DNA from: an uncultured Treponema sp. | GTDB taxonomy: Bacteria > Spirochaetota > Spirochaetia > Treponematales > Treponemataceae | Direction: 5' to 3' | Length of the DNA stretch: 36,732 nucleotides | Assembly: GCA_946535985.1 (NCBI GenBank) | Contig: CAMNDY010000018.1 | Coordinates: 1-36,732, forward strand | Shown: piece after piece, positions 26,253-34,086 of the stretch | How positions within the stretch are numbered: the stretch's first letter is position 1 | Layout of the letters: every line of letters starts with the position of its first letter | Notes under the pieces: generated by a model | Seen by the model: the letters and a program-made list of their open reading frames with translations, nothing else | Told to the model about the DNA's origin: nothing | Database searches by the model: none | Translations under genes and position numbers: made by a program

Positions 26253-27590
26253 ATGAACAAAAATTACATGCGTGACCTGATGCTTACAGGCTTTGAATTA
26301 AGCAGAATTTCGGGTGTACCAATGCTTTATCTTGGAAACCCTGGTATGGGTAAGACCACAATCGTTAATTTGTGGGCAAAGCATAATGGCTATCACGTAG
26401 AAAGCCTTATTGGTAGTGCCTTCGACCGCAGCGAAATTCTTGGTTATATGGTAAATGACGGTGCGGGTTGTGAATATCTTCGTACAAAGGCACCGGAATG
26501 GTTTCATACAATCACCGAGCTTGAAAAAAACGGCATCCCATCAGTTCTTTTTATTGATGAAATTGCGGGAGCTCCAAAGGATGTTCAGGCCAGCCTCTAC
26601 CGCCTTATTTTTGAACGTACAATCGGCAATGGTCAGAAGTTGCCAGAATCAACAATTATCGCAAGTGCCAGCAACTACAAGGATAATCTTCCTTCAATGT
26701 GCGATATTACAGCACCGAATCTTAACCGCTTTTGCCTTATAAACTTCGGTCCTCAGTCCTTTGAAGGCCTTTATACAGAATTCCTTCAGAAAGCTGATGC
26801 TATAGAAAAGTTTTTACCGGATTTCGATCATCGCGAGCTTTCAGAAGAAATCAAGGAAAAAGCCTCTCTTGCAGTCCGCGGGATTTTTGAAAAGCTTAAT
26901 TCAACCTACTACGCAAAAGACAGCTCAAAAAGCCAGTTAAATTTTGCAAATAAGCGGCTGAACAATGTTTTTACCGGTGAATATTCCAAAAACGGTGAGG
27001 TTTATAATTTTATTTCGGGCAGAACCATCGGTTATTTCTGGGACATTTTCTGCGCTATGTACTCAATCGGATTAAGTAATGCAGAATATATCGGAAAATT
27101 TATTGATGGACTGATTGGGCTTGGCTTTAATTCTTTTTCTGATATCCAGGAGCTCAATGCTTACAGAAAGTTTATCCGGGAGCTTACAAAAGACGCTTTG
27201 AATGAGCTTTGGGGCAAGAAAAAGAAGCAGAAAACTTTCTCTTACAATTCCAAGCTCAGCCTTGCAGAAAATATAGACGCCCTTATTACCCTTCAGGATA
27301 AGCTTGAATCAGAAGAGGCTGAAGAAGCCTGCATGCAAATCGTTTCTGAAATTGAGGCAGAATTCAAAACAGATACCGACAGCATATCAAAGCTTCTTTT
27401 TATCAATAAAAAATCTAAAGCAGAGCTTATAAAGCTTCGCAAGGATTATTACGCAATAGAAATCTTTTATTTAATTGCATCAGAGGCTCTTTCGGCTTCA
27501 AAAAAGAACTCAACTTTATCAAAGCTGAATGAAATCATAACTACTTACAAATTTTACATGAACACATGTATTCAAACGGAGGCAGCATAA
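26253..27590 (+). CDS. MoxR-like AAA+ ATPase
   Basis: A 445-aa protein; TCGGAGG lies before the ATG. The MoxR-type AAA core has Walker A 'GNPGMGKT' (28-35), Walker B 'VLFIDEI' (98-104), sensor 1 Asn141 in 'ASASNYKDN' and a candidate arginine at 159 ('LNRFCLINFGPQS'). The C-terminal 250 residues are helical. MoxR ATPases act as chaperones for vWA-domain partners, and the vWA gene here lies two genes downstream in the same overlapping operon. It probably remodels or activates that partner or a shared client. Confidence 0.87.
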   Translation: MNKNYMRDLMLTGFELSRISGVPMLYLGNPGMGKTTIVNLWAKHNGYHVESLIGSAFDRSEILGYMVNDGAGCEYLRTKAPEWFHTITELEKNGIPSVLFIDEIAGAPKDVQASLYRLIFERTIGNGQKLPESTIIASASNYKDNLPSMCDITAPNLNRFCLINFGPQSFEGLYTEFLQKADAIEKFLPDFDHRELSEEIKEKASLAVRGIFEKLNSTYYAKDSSKSQLNFANKRLNNVFTGEYSKNGEVYNFISGRTIGYFWDIFCAMYSIGLSNAEYIGKFIDGLIGLGFNSFSDIQELNAYRKFIRELTKDALNELWGKKKKQKTFSYNSKLSLAENIDALITLQDKLESEEAEEACMQIVSEIEAEFKTDTDSISKLLFINKKSKAELIKLRKDYYAIEIFYLIASEALSASKKNSTLSKLNEIITTYKFYMNTCIQTEAA

Positions 27591-27898
27591 TGATTAAAAA
27601 CGACATGGAAGAAATCGTTCTTGCAAAAATCAAAGATACTTCAAGATTTGCCAAAAGAGAAAAAAACTCAGGCAAATTCAAGGATTATTACAAGCTTGGA
27701 ATCAGGGGGAATTTTTTATTTCTTCTCGAAGAGGAAAATTCCCGCTCTCTTGATTCTCTGAAAACTGTCCCTTATTCAGATGTTTCCGGGATTTATTGCC
27801 TTGAAAACGGGGACGTAAAAAATGTACCGGCAGATGCATTTTTCAAAATCTATTCTGCTTATCTGAATTCAGATAAAAGAAGTTTAAATAGGGGGTAA
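27590..27898 (+). CDS. Uncharacterised 102-aa protein between MoxR and vWA genes
   Basis: The start ATG at 27590 overlaps the stop of the MoxR gene (TAATG) and follows GGAGG, so translation is coupled. The protein is soluble: 'KDYYKLGIRGNFLFLLEEEN' and 'VSGIYCLENGDVKNVPADAF' suggest a small beta-rich domain. No family was recognised. Its position suggests an adaptor of the MoxR/vWA complex. Confidence 0.75.
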   Translation: MIKNDMEEIVLAKIKDTSRFAKREKNSGKFKDYYKLGIRGNFLFLLEEENSRSLDSLKTVPYSDVSGIYCLENGDVKNVPADAFFKIYSAYLNSDKRSLNRG

Positions 27899-27906
27899 AA
27901 AGACTT

Positions 27907-29319
27907 ATGCAACACGAATACAGACATTTTGAGGAGCTGAAAAAGAAAATGCGCCTTGTGGTTTGTACTCATAACAAGATTTCAAAGCATGATTTATCAA
28001 ACGAGGCGCTTGCATACGTAAAGCGGGATGAAAACGCAGGTGCCTGTTACAAAATTTACACCTCTGAGTTTTGCAGCGGTCATTCCTTTTTTATGCATGA
28101 AATCGGCCATATTCTTTTACACCATCTTTCTTTTGAAGATATTAATAACGAACAGATTTACGACAAACTGATGGGAGCCTGGAAGAGCTTTTCAAAATAT
28201 ATTTCCTTTACGCAAAAGGACGAAGACAGGACAATGTTTAGTTTAATCGTTCTTTTGAAAAATTACGCTATGGATATGGAGGTAAACAGCAAGGTTTTCG
28301 ATAAGGATGAAGAGGAGTTCCTTATTGAAGATATGAATCAGGCGGAATACAAAAGGCTTTCATACATTTCAGAAAATCGTCTTGCAGGACATGCGGATGC
28401 ATATAGAAGACTTTGCCGATATGCTTACGCAAAGCGGGACAATCCAAAGGTGACAATTGTAACTCCTGTTTTTGCAGAAAATTATGGATTTTCCCGAGGA
28501 CTTTCCTGGCAGCAGTATATAGATTTAATCATTTTAGCTCCGGATCTGGTTATGCCTAAAATCTGTGAAAAGCTGCGTAATGAAGAAGGTAAATTTATAG
28601 AAAAAACAAGCAAGATTCCGGCAGAGGTAATAAAAAAAGCGGCTGAAAATCAGGATATGTTCATTGCCGAGGCTTTGAGCTCTGGTGACGGAAAGAGTTC
28701 GAAAGAAGGCTATGGAAAAACAAGATGCTTTACAATTCGTAAGCTTGGTCCTGATGTCCGCACTTTTATCACAGAACGCGCAATTGATAAATTTGAGGAT
28801 AGCAGAACTGATTATCTCTATCTTGCAAACAGGGGTAAAACAGACAATATTCTGCGGGGGAAATCAATCGAGCATAGTGATTACACTCAGGGAAACGTTT
28901 ACATCATAGTTGACACAAGCGGTTCTGTAAGAAGAGAACGCCTTGCCCAGCTTCTGGATCTATTTTCTGAAATTAAAAACCTTGTTGGTCAGCAAAGTAA
29001 AGTGATTTTCTGGGATTCAGATCTGCAGAAAATCGATTCTCTTAGTCAGGGCATAAGTGAAATCCCATGCGGCTGCGGCACCGAAATTGCCCCCGCAATC
29101 AGATACACCGCCAGCCGCTTTTGCAGCGAAAATGATAAGATTTTTATCATTAGTGACTATTATGACTTTCTTGAAAACTGGCTGGCTGAAATAAGAAAGC
29201 TCCGCTGTTCCTGCTACGGAATCTGCTGGACAAATAATAGGAAAAAAGTGACCTGTCTGGATGATGAAGCTTTTAACAAATTTTGCCGTGAAGTGGAAAC
29301 CTTGTTCGTGGAGTTGTAA
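27907..29319 (+). CDS. Metallopeptidase-like / vWA-like domain protein (DUF2201 type)
   Basis: A 470-aa protein, 8 bp after the 102-aa gene. The N-terminal domain has a zinc-peptidase-like HEIGH (64-68, 'FFMHEIGHILLHHLSF') and a later 'NYAMDMEVN' that could supply another ligand. The C-terminal vWA-like domain has the MIDAS 'DTSGS' (336-340) in 'VYIIVDTSGSV', then 'GCGTEIAPAI' and 'IFIISDYYDF'. This two-domain layout is typical of proteins paired with MoxR ATPases. Such MoxR-vWA pairs have been proposed as cores of NTP-dependent conflict systems. The target protein is unknown. Confidence 0.86.
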   Translation: MQHEYRHFEELKKKMRLVVCTHNKISKHDLSNEALAYVKRDENAGACYKIYTSEFCSGHSFFMHEIGHILLHHLSFEDINNEQIYDKLMGAWKSFSKYISFTQKDEDRTMFSLIVLLKNYAMDMEVNSKVFDKDEEEFLIEDMNQAEYKRLSYISENRLAGHADAYRRLCRYAYAKRDNPKVTIVTPVFAENYGFSRGLSWQQYIDLIILAPDLVMPKICEKLRNEEGKFIEKTSKIPAEVIKKAAENQDMFIAEALSSGDGKSSKEGYGKTRCFTIRKLGPDVRTFITERAIDKFEDSRTDYLYLANRGKTDNILRGKSIEHSDYTQGNVYIIVDTSGSVRRERLAQLLDLFSEIKNLVGQQSKVIFWDSDLQKIDSLSQGISEIPCGCGTEIAPAIRYTASRFCSENDKIFIISDYYDFLENWLAEIRKLRCSCYGICWTNNRKKVTCLDDEAFNKFCREVETLFVEL

Positions 29320-29354
29320 GGAATTTTTACGATTGGCCGGAGAATAAGAAGTTT

Positions 29355-29388
29355 TTCCCTTAACTTGGGAATAGCAAAGATTTACAAT
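29355..29388 (+). promoter_or_regulatory. Rightward promoter with 17-bp dyad operator, copy D
   Basis: TTCCCTTAACTTGGGAA (29355-29371) containing -35 TTAACT, a 17-bp spacer, -10 TACAAT (29383-29388). It is the promoter of the SLOG-family operon and identical in dyad sequence to copy E. Confidence 0.7.
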
Positions 29389-29412
29389 TATATTAATTAT
29401 GGAGGAAATTAT

Positions 29413-29913
29413 ATGAACTTTATCACTTGTTTTACCGGTCACAGACCAGAAGCTTTTCCCTGGGAAACTGACAAAGCCGACCCGAGATGCCAGGTACTTT
29501 TCCGCCGCCTTGAAGATGCCATCGACGATTTAATTTCAAAAGGCTGCAATCATTTCATCGCCGGCAACGCACTCGGCATCGACACCTGGGCAAGTGAAAT
29601 CGTCCTCGAAAAAAAGAAAACAACCCCAGGCCTCATTCTGGAAATTGCCCAGCCCTACGAAGGCCACAATGCCCGACGCAAGGAAATCAAACCCATCCTC
29701 GAAAAAGCCGACCTCGTGCATCCTGTTTCCACAAAAGAACGCCGCAACGATGCCTACCTCGACCGCAACAAGTACATGGTCGACAAAAGCGATTTTGTCG
29801 TAGCCATTTTCGACCAGGCTGACCCTCACACCGGCGGCACCTGGCACACCCTGGATTACTCCATGCGTAAGGACAAAATTGTCGTTACTATTCAATGGCG
29901 GGATATAAAATAG
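29413..29913 (+). CDS. SLOG-family protein (DUF1273/YpsA-like)
   Basis: The start is at the ATG at 29413, with TGGAGG upstream. The 166-aa protein matches the SLOG Rossmann fold: 'CFTGHRPEAFPW' (6-17), 'FIAGNALGIDTWASE' (48-62) and 'RNKYMVDKSDFVVAIFDQ' (118-135), followed by a phosphate-binding GGTW (141-144). SLOG domains bind nucleotides or NAD-derived ligands and act as sensors or producers of such ligands in conflict systems; that role here is inferred from the family. It is first in a two-gene operon with a 373-aa HNH-like protein, transcribed from dyad copy D. The codon use is noticeably more C-ending than in its neighbours, suggesting separate acquisition. Confidence 0.85.
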   Translation: MNFITCFTGHRPEAFPWETDKADPRCQVLFRRLEDAIDDLISKGCNHFIAGNALGIDTWASEIVLEKKKTTPGLILEIAQPYEGHNARRKEIKPILEKADLVHPVSTKERRNDAYLDRNKYMVDKSDFVVAIFDQADPHTGGTWHTLDYSMRKDKIVVTIQWRDIK

Positions 29914-29961
29914 AATGGTAAAATAAAAGTAAAAAAAAATTAAACATACGAGAGGATTTTT

Positions 29962-31083
29962 ATGTTTGAGGATTACAGTGTTGGTCAATTGGCAAATCAA
30001 AAACTTAGAGAAATTATAGAGAAAGGAATAAGTTCTGAACTTTTAGAAGATTTACAAAACAGAGATTATTGTAAAACAAACTTTGGTGTAAATTTTCCAG
30101 TATTGTTAAAAGATGAAGGTAACGGTAAACCGAATCGTTATTATGCACAACCTCTTTCCGTAAATGGACAGAGTTTCTTCCTAACCAGCGAATGGTACCA
30201 GACTTCTTCTAATAATGACAGACCTCATTTACTCCGCTGGTTAAAAGACCATGGGATTCCGGAAATAACAGAAGAAGAAATAAATCAGCTTGTAGTTAGT
30301 AACATACAACGTAATACTCGCAATAAAAAAGGTGAAGTATGGAGTCCATGGGAACAACCTACAGAAGACGAATCTTACGAACTTGCAAAAACAATAACTA
30401 AATATACTCATTTCCTTTCCCCAGAAGTAGTGCATGCAATAACAGAAGACAATAATTCTAAACAAGCTCATTACAAAGCTATTCTATCAGAAGCAGGAAT
30501 TGACCCAGAACTATATCTTTGGGAAAATTCTCCATGCGCATTTCCTGGTGTAAAAAGAGCAGACGGAGGAGATAAAGAACGTCAAAACGATAACGCGCTT
30601 ATTATTGATCCTGATGGAAATTTCTACCCACTATATCTTTGGAAAAGTATATTTAAATTACATTCATTCCAACCGGATAGATACAGTCTTGCACATCTTA
30701 TAGATCATAAAGGAGAAAGAAACCGCATGGCAGAAGAATTTGATTTCCCCTCAGGTTCACACCAAAAACCTCTATGCGGACTCTTTTCATGTCCTACAAA
30801 TGCAGCCTATGTTCCAAGTGCACTTATGCGTCCAACAGATTTTAACGGGTCACTAAGAAATCTTCTTTTTCAAAAAGTATTTGATTTGTATAAAGACTGC
30901 TGCAATATAGTGCCTGCCGACATGCATTTAAAGAAACCGATTTCTGAGCGCTGGCATTTTAGCAATTTTGAATGGGCAGAACCTATTGGAAAAGTAGAAG
31001 ACATGAAAGGGTTCTTTAAATACCGCAATAGTTATTTTGAAAAAAAAATAGAAAAGGCCATATCTAATTTGAAAACTAAATAA
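29962..31083 (+). CDS. 373-aa protein, possible HNH-like nuclease
   Basis: AGAGGA lies before the ATG; 48 bp separate it from the SLOG gene. The family was not recognised. The central part has 'YSLAHLIDHKGERNRM' (His245, His249) and then 'GLFSCPTNAAYVP' (Asn280) and 'MRPTDFNG', resembling the order H...N of divergent HNH nucleases and the segment found in the LRR protein at 18000. This is a suggestion, not an assignment. It has no membrane segments. If it is a nuclease, a SLOG-sensor plus nuclease-effector pair would make sense. It ends 34 bp before a strong terminator. Confidence 0.75.
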   Translation: MFEDYSVGQLANQKLREIIEKGISSELLEDLQNRDYCKTNFGVNFPVLLKDEGNGKPNRYYAQPLSVNGQSFFLTSEWYQTSSNNDRPHLLRWLKDHGIPEITEEEINQLVVSNIQRNTRNKKGEVWSPWEQPTEDESYELAKTITKYTHFLSPEVVHAITEDNNSKQAHYKAILSEAGIDPELYLWENSPCAFPGVKRADGGDKERQNDNALIIDPDGNFYPLYLWKSIFKLHSFQPDRYSLAHLIDHKGERNRMAEEFDFPSGSHQKPLCGLFSCPTNAAYVPSALMRPTDFNGSLRNLLFQKVFDLYKDCCNIVPADMHLKKPISERWHFSNFEWAEPIGKVEDMKGFFKYRNSYFEKKIEKAISNLKTK

Positions 31084-31117
31084 AAAGGATTTTGCATAAT
31101 AAATTTGAACATATTTC

Positions 31118-31156
31118 ACAGGCTCTGCCCAAAAAGACGGAGCCTGTTTCATTTTT
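31118..31156 (+). terminator. Intrinsic terminator of the SLOG operon
   Basis: The stem ACAGGCTC / GAGCCTGT (31118-31125, 31140-31147) is followed by TTCATTTTT. Confidence 0.78.
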
Positions 31157-31319
31157 AAAGCAAGTATCTATTTATAACCCTAAATAAAGCATCATTTGGA
31201 GCGAAAACCAACCCATCATCTTTGTTAATACCTTTTTTATAACAATTTTTAGAATTTTTTGTTACATTCACTTCTTCACACCATTTTTGTATCGTGGTGT
31301 AATTATAATTTTTTGTTAT
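31155..31319 (-). pseudogene. Short remnant reading frame on the minus strand
   Basis: A 54-codon leftward frame ends at TAA 31155 and reads protein-like ('TTIQKWCEEVNVTKNSKN', 'DDGLVFAPNDALFRVINR'). It begins right after a stop and has no start codon or ribosome-binding site. It may be the tail of an older cargo gene. The rest of the 31084-31509 gap holds the terminator, a weak ACACCA/TGGTGT hairpin at 31278-31300 and the leader of the sigma gene. Confidence 0.3.
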
Positions 31320-31509
31320 TCACCCAAAAAATGCCCTACTTTTTCACTTTTTGCGAGGGACTTTATCTATTACATATATATTAAAAAATTCAATTAAAAA
31401 CACCTAACTAAACTGTTCTTTGACATAACCAGGGAAGGAAACAACTAAATTCGTACTCAAAATTTAAAAAAGTTTAAATTGTCGTTTTTTTATTTTTAAG
31501 GAGGCCAAT

Positions 31510-32151
31510 ATGTTTAAATTCCCAGCTACCAAAATTCTTTCAGCTCAAGAAGAACTTGAGTATCTTAAGCTTGCCGCAGCAGGAAATCTTGCTGCCCGCA
31601 ATAAACTTATTGTCGCAAACATTCCTTTTATCATCAAATGTGCAAGATCTTTTCCGGGGTACAATCAAGAAATTGAAGGTGATTTAATAACAGCGGGTTC
31701 TCTTGGCTTAATGAGAGCCATAGAGAAATATGATTTTACAATGGGCACCAGGCTTCTTACCATCGGTAAATACTACATCAACTCCTTCATGCAAAAATCA
31801 GGAGGGAGTCGCAGAAAAAAACTCTCTTTACTTTCACTAGATGCCACCTATAATTCTGATGGTGACCAGGACTCTTTCGTAGCAAATCTTGCAGATACAT
31901 CTAATCTTTCACTTGATGAAGAGTGTGAAAATAACATTAAAAAAGAAAAACTTATGGCTGCTATTAATACATTAAAGCCAAATGAACAGGAAGTCCTAAT
32001 TTTACATTACGGCTTAAATAACCAGAAAGCTCATACCTTTGAAGAAATCGGGGCTATAAAAGGCAGAACTCGTTCTCGTATGCAGCAAATCGAACAAAAT
32101 GCTCTAAAACATCTTCGTCAAAATCAAAATATTCAACAGCTTGCCAGCTAA
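31510..32151 (+). CDS. Intact sigma-70 family RNA polymerase sigma factor
   Basis: A 213-aa protein; AAGGAGG lies 6 bp before the ATG. Region 2 spans about 30-110 ('LIVANIPFIIKCARSFPG', 'IEGDLITAGSLGLMRAIEKY') and region 4 about 145-205 ('LKPNEQEVLILHYGLN', 'HTFEEIGAIKGRTRSRMQQI'). Region 1 is absent and region 3 is minimal, as in small alternative sigma factors. Its 5' leader of about 100 nt and its coding region duplicate the truncated gene at 25730. Unlike that copy it lacks the upstream 17-bp dyad. It may direct transcription of element genes; its target promoters are not known. Confidence 0.88.
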   Translation: MFKFPATKILSAQEELEYLKLAAAGNLAARNKLIVANIPFIIKCARSFPGYNQEIEGDLITAGSLGLMRAIEKYDFTMGTRLLTIGKYYINSFMQKSGGSRRKKLSLLSLDATYNSDGDQDSFVANLADTSNLSLDEECENNIKKEKLMAAINTLKPNEQEVLILHYGLNNQKAHTFEEIGAIKGRTRSRMQQIEQNALKHLRQNQNIQQLAS

Positions 32152-32161
32152 TTAATTAAAA

Positions 32162-32183
32162 AGCAGGCCAAATACGGCCTGCT
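32162..32183 (+). terminator. Hairpin after sigma gene
   Basis: A perfect 8-bp stem AGCAGGCC-AAATAC-GGCCTGCT; no T-run. The copy after the truncated sigma gene (about 26180-26200) has a mismatch. Confidence 0.5.
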
Positions 32184-32209
32184 GACTATCTTACATATAA
32201 GACACTCTT

Positions 32210-32243
32210 TTCCCTTAACTTGGGAATAGCTATTGTGTACAAT
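32210..32243 (+). promoter_or_regulatory. Rightward promoter with 17-bp dyad operator, copy E
   Basis: TTCCCTTAACTTGGGAA (32210-32226) containing -35 TTAACT (32215-32220), a 17-bp spacer and -10 TACAAT (32238-32243). Promoter of the macrodomain operon; the dyad is identical to copy D. Confidence 0.7.
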
Positions 32244-32296
32244 TATGTAAGATATGAAGGCATGATGAACTAATCATAATAAATTGGAGGAAATCT

Positions 32297-33103
32297 ATGA
32301 AAGGAACTGTAAATTACAGAGAAATCAACAAAAACGTAATGGATAATACAATGGAACTGTGCGGGAAAATGGATTCATTAAAAAAATCTATAGACAATTC
32401 CATTAAAAATGAATATTTGGTTTATCAGTCAGAGGCATTTAATGCAGGAGAGATCAAAAAAAATCCGGAAATGAAGGTTCTTGTTTCTAAAAAAAGAACC
32501 TTTGAAGCGGCCGAGGCCTATAAAGGCAAAAAAATCTGCTGCCTTGATTTTGCGAATTATTACAGTATGGGAGGGGCTCCATGGAGTGCTGGTGCACAGG
32601 AAGAGTCTATGTGCCGCATTTCAACTTTGTACCCCTGTTTGCACGTTCAAGGAAAAGACTATTATGAAAAACATTTTCTCGAAGAAGGCAAAGGCGAAAT
32701 AGATGACATGGGTGGCCATGATCTGATTTATATTCCGGGAGTAACAGTTTTTAAAACCGATGAATCAATTCCAAAATTGAAGGACGAGACCTCCTGGTTT
32801 AATACAGACGTGATTGTTTCCGCAGCACCAGCTTTATACGACAAATACGATAAGAATCAATATCGCCAGGTTATGACAGAACGAATAAGAAGGATTTTAG
32901 ACCTAGCGGCAAACGAAAAGGTCGAAGTTCTCATTCTGGGCGCTTTTGGATGCGGAGCCTTTAAAAACCCGCCGGAAGTTGTTGCAGACATTTTTGCGAG
33001 CTTAATCAAAAACTACAACTTTGAAACTGTAGAATTCGCAGTTTTCTGCAGAAACGATACCAAGAATTATGATGTCTTTGAATCACGCTTCGCAAAACCG
33101 TGA
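32297..33103 (+). CDS. TIGR02452-type macrodomain protein (bacterial PARG-like)
   Basis: A 268-aa protein; TTGGAGG lies before the ATG. A helical N-terminal part is followed by the microbial PARG-type macrodomain: 'CLDFANYYSMGGAPWSAGAQ' (82-101) running directly into EES, with catalytic-loop glutamates 102-103, and 'ILGAFGCGAFKNPPEVVA' (213-230). Enzymes of this family remove ADP-ribose polymers or bind ADP-ribose derivatives. In the typical family the loop is rich in Gly and 'N' (NPGGGV); here it is SMGGAPW, so activity may differ. It is first gene of an operon with an LRR protein and a 79-aa protein, controlled by dyad copy E. It would reverse or read ADP-ribosylation. Confidence 0.85.
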   Translation: MKGTVNYREINKNVMDNTMELCGKMDSLKKSIDNSIKNEYLVYQSEAFNAGEIKKNPEMKVLVSKKRTFEAAEAYKGKKICCLDFANYYSMGGAPWSAGAQEESMCRISTLYPCLHVQGKDYYEKHFLEEGKGEIDDMGGHDLIYIPGVTVFKTDESIPKLKDETSWFNTDVIVSAAPALYDKYDKNQYRQVMTERIRRILDLAANEKVEVLILGAFGCGAFKNPPEVVADIFASLIKNYNFETVEFAVFCRNDTKNYDVFESRFAKP

Positions 33104-33135
33104 TATAATTATTTTATTGTAAAAGGAGTTCAGAT

Positions 33136-33828
33136 ATGTACACATTAAAAGACGGCGTTCTAACAATAGACGATGGCGTTACGGAAATCTTAGAAAAAGA
33201 TTTTTCGTTTGATAAAAAAGACATAAAAAGCGTGATAATTTCAAACAGTGTAAAGAAAATAGGAGCTCTGGCTTTCAATAGATGTGAAAATTTGACTTCA
33301 GTCACAATTCCAGAAAGTGTTAAAGAGATTGGAGATTTTGCCTTTGCCGGTTGCGCGATTAATAATTGTGAAAGTAAACTTTTAAAAATTAAAAATGGCT
33401 GTGCTATGACAGATGACGGACTTACAGTTCTTTACGGAACAAATTCGCAATTGACAGAAATCTCGATTCCAGAAGGGGTAAAGATTATTGGCGATGAGGC
33501 TTTCGCAGAGTGTAAAAAAATAGAGAAAGTCATAATTCCTGAAGGTGTAGAGAAGATTTGTGTTAGTGCTTTCTGCAGGTGTAAAAATTTGGAAGCAATC
33601 ACAATTCCTGAAAGTATTGAGGAGATTGGTGCCGGTGCATTCTATGAGTGTGAACAATTAACAACATTCACAATTCCTGGAAGTGTAAAGGAGATTGAAG
33701 ATATGGCTTTCTATGGATGTACAAATCTAAAAAAAATCATCTACCAGGGAACAAAAAAAGAATGGAAAACTATTAAAGGCGACGGTAAAAAAGATTTGAA
33801 AGGTGTAGAAATTATTTTTGAAAAGTAG
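33136..33828 (+). CDS. BspA-type leucine-rich-repeat protein, 230 aa
   Basis: AAAAGGAG lies before the ATG. Nearly the whole protein is BspA/LRR_5 repeats ('VKKIGALAFNRCENLTSVTI' and similar units), with an interrupted repeat near residues 75-105. It ends in 'YGCTNLKKIIYQGTKKEWKT', the same capping segment as in the larger LRR protein at 18000, and its N-terminus ('TLKDGVLTIDDGVTEI') also matches that protein. It has no signal peptide, so it is an intracellular LRR protein. It is like the LRR half of the larger protein without its C-terminal domain, which suggests duplication within the element and a recognition role. Confidence 0.82.
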   Translation: MYTLKDGVLTIDDGVTEILEKDFSFDKKDIKSVIISNSVKKIGALAFNRCENLTSVTIPESVKEIGDFAFAGCAINNCESKLLKIKNGCAMTDDGLTVLYGTNSQLTEISIPEGVKIIGDEAFAECKKIEKVIIPEGVEKICVSAFCRCKNLEAITIPESIEEIGAGAFYECEQLTTFTIPGSVKEIEDMAFYGCTNLKKIIYQGTKKEWKTIKGDGKKDLKGVEIIFEK

Positions 33829-33846
33829 ACTCCAGGAGAAATGACT

Positions 33847-34086
33847 ATGATTGATATCCAAAATACACCGCGCCCTTGGGGTGGCGGAAATCACCTGAGC
33901 CAGACGGACATGGATGACCTCGAAGTCCGCAAAGTCCGGGCTCTTGAGCGAATTGCTGACGCTTTAGACGGAGGCAAAACTTCAAAGTATTCAGGCATTA
34001 CAATCGAAAGCGAAAATAGGCCTGCTGCAAAAAAATCATCTGCACATTCTGGTATAAGCAGCTTGTTTGATTGTTTCAAATTATAA
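33847..34086 (+). CDS. Uncharacterised 79-aa protein
   Basis: AGGAG (33834-33838) gives an 8-nt spacer to the ATG at 33847; the in-frame ATG at 33841 would be only 2 nt away. The protein reads MIDIQNTPRPWGGGNHLS, followed by a helix 'DMDDLEVRKVRALERIADAL', then a Ser/Lys-rich tail. No family was recognised. It is last in the macrodomain operon, followed by a possible terminator (AAAGCAC / GTGCTTT at 34098-34139). Confidence 0.65.
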   Translation: MIDIQNTPRPWGGGNHLSQTDMDDLEVRKVRALERIADALDGGKTSKYSGITIESENRPAAKKSSAHSGISSLFDCFKL

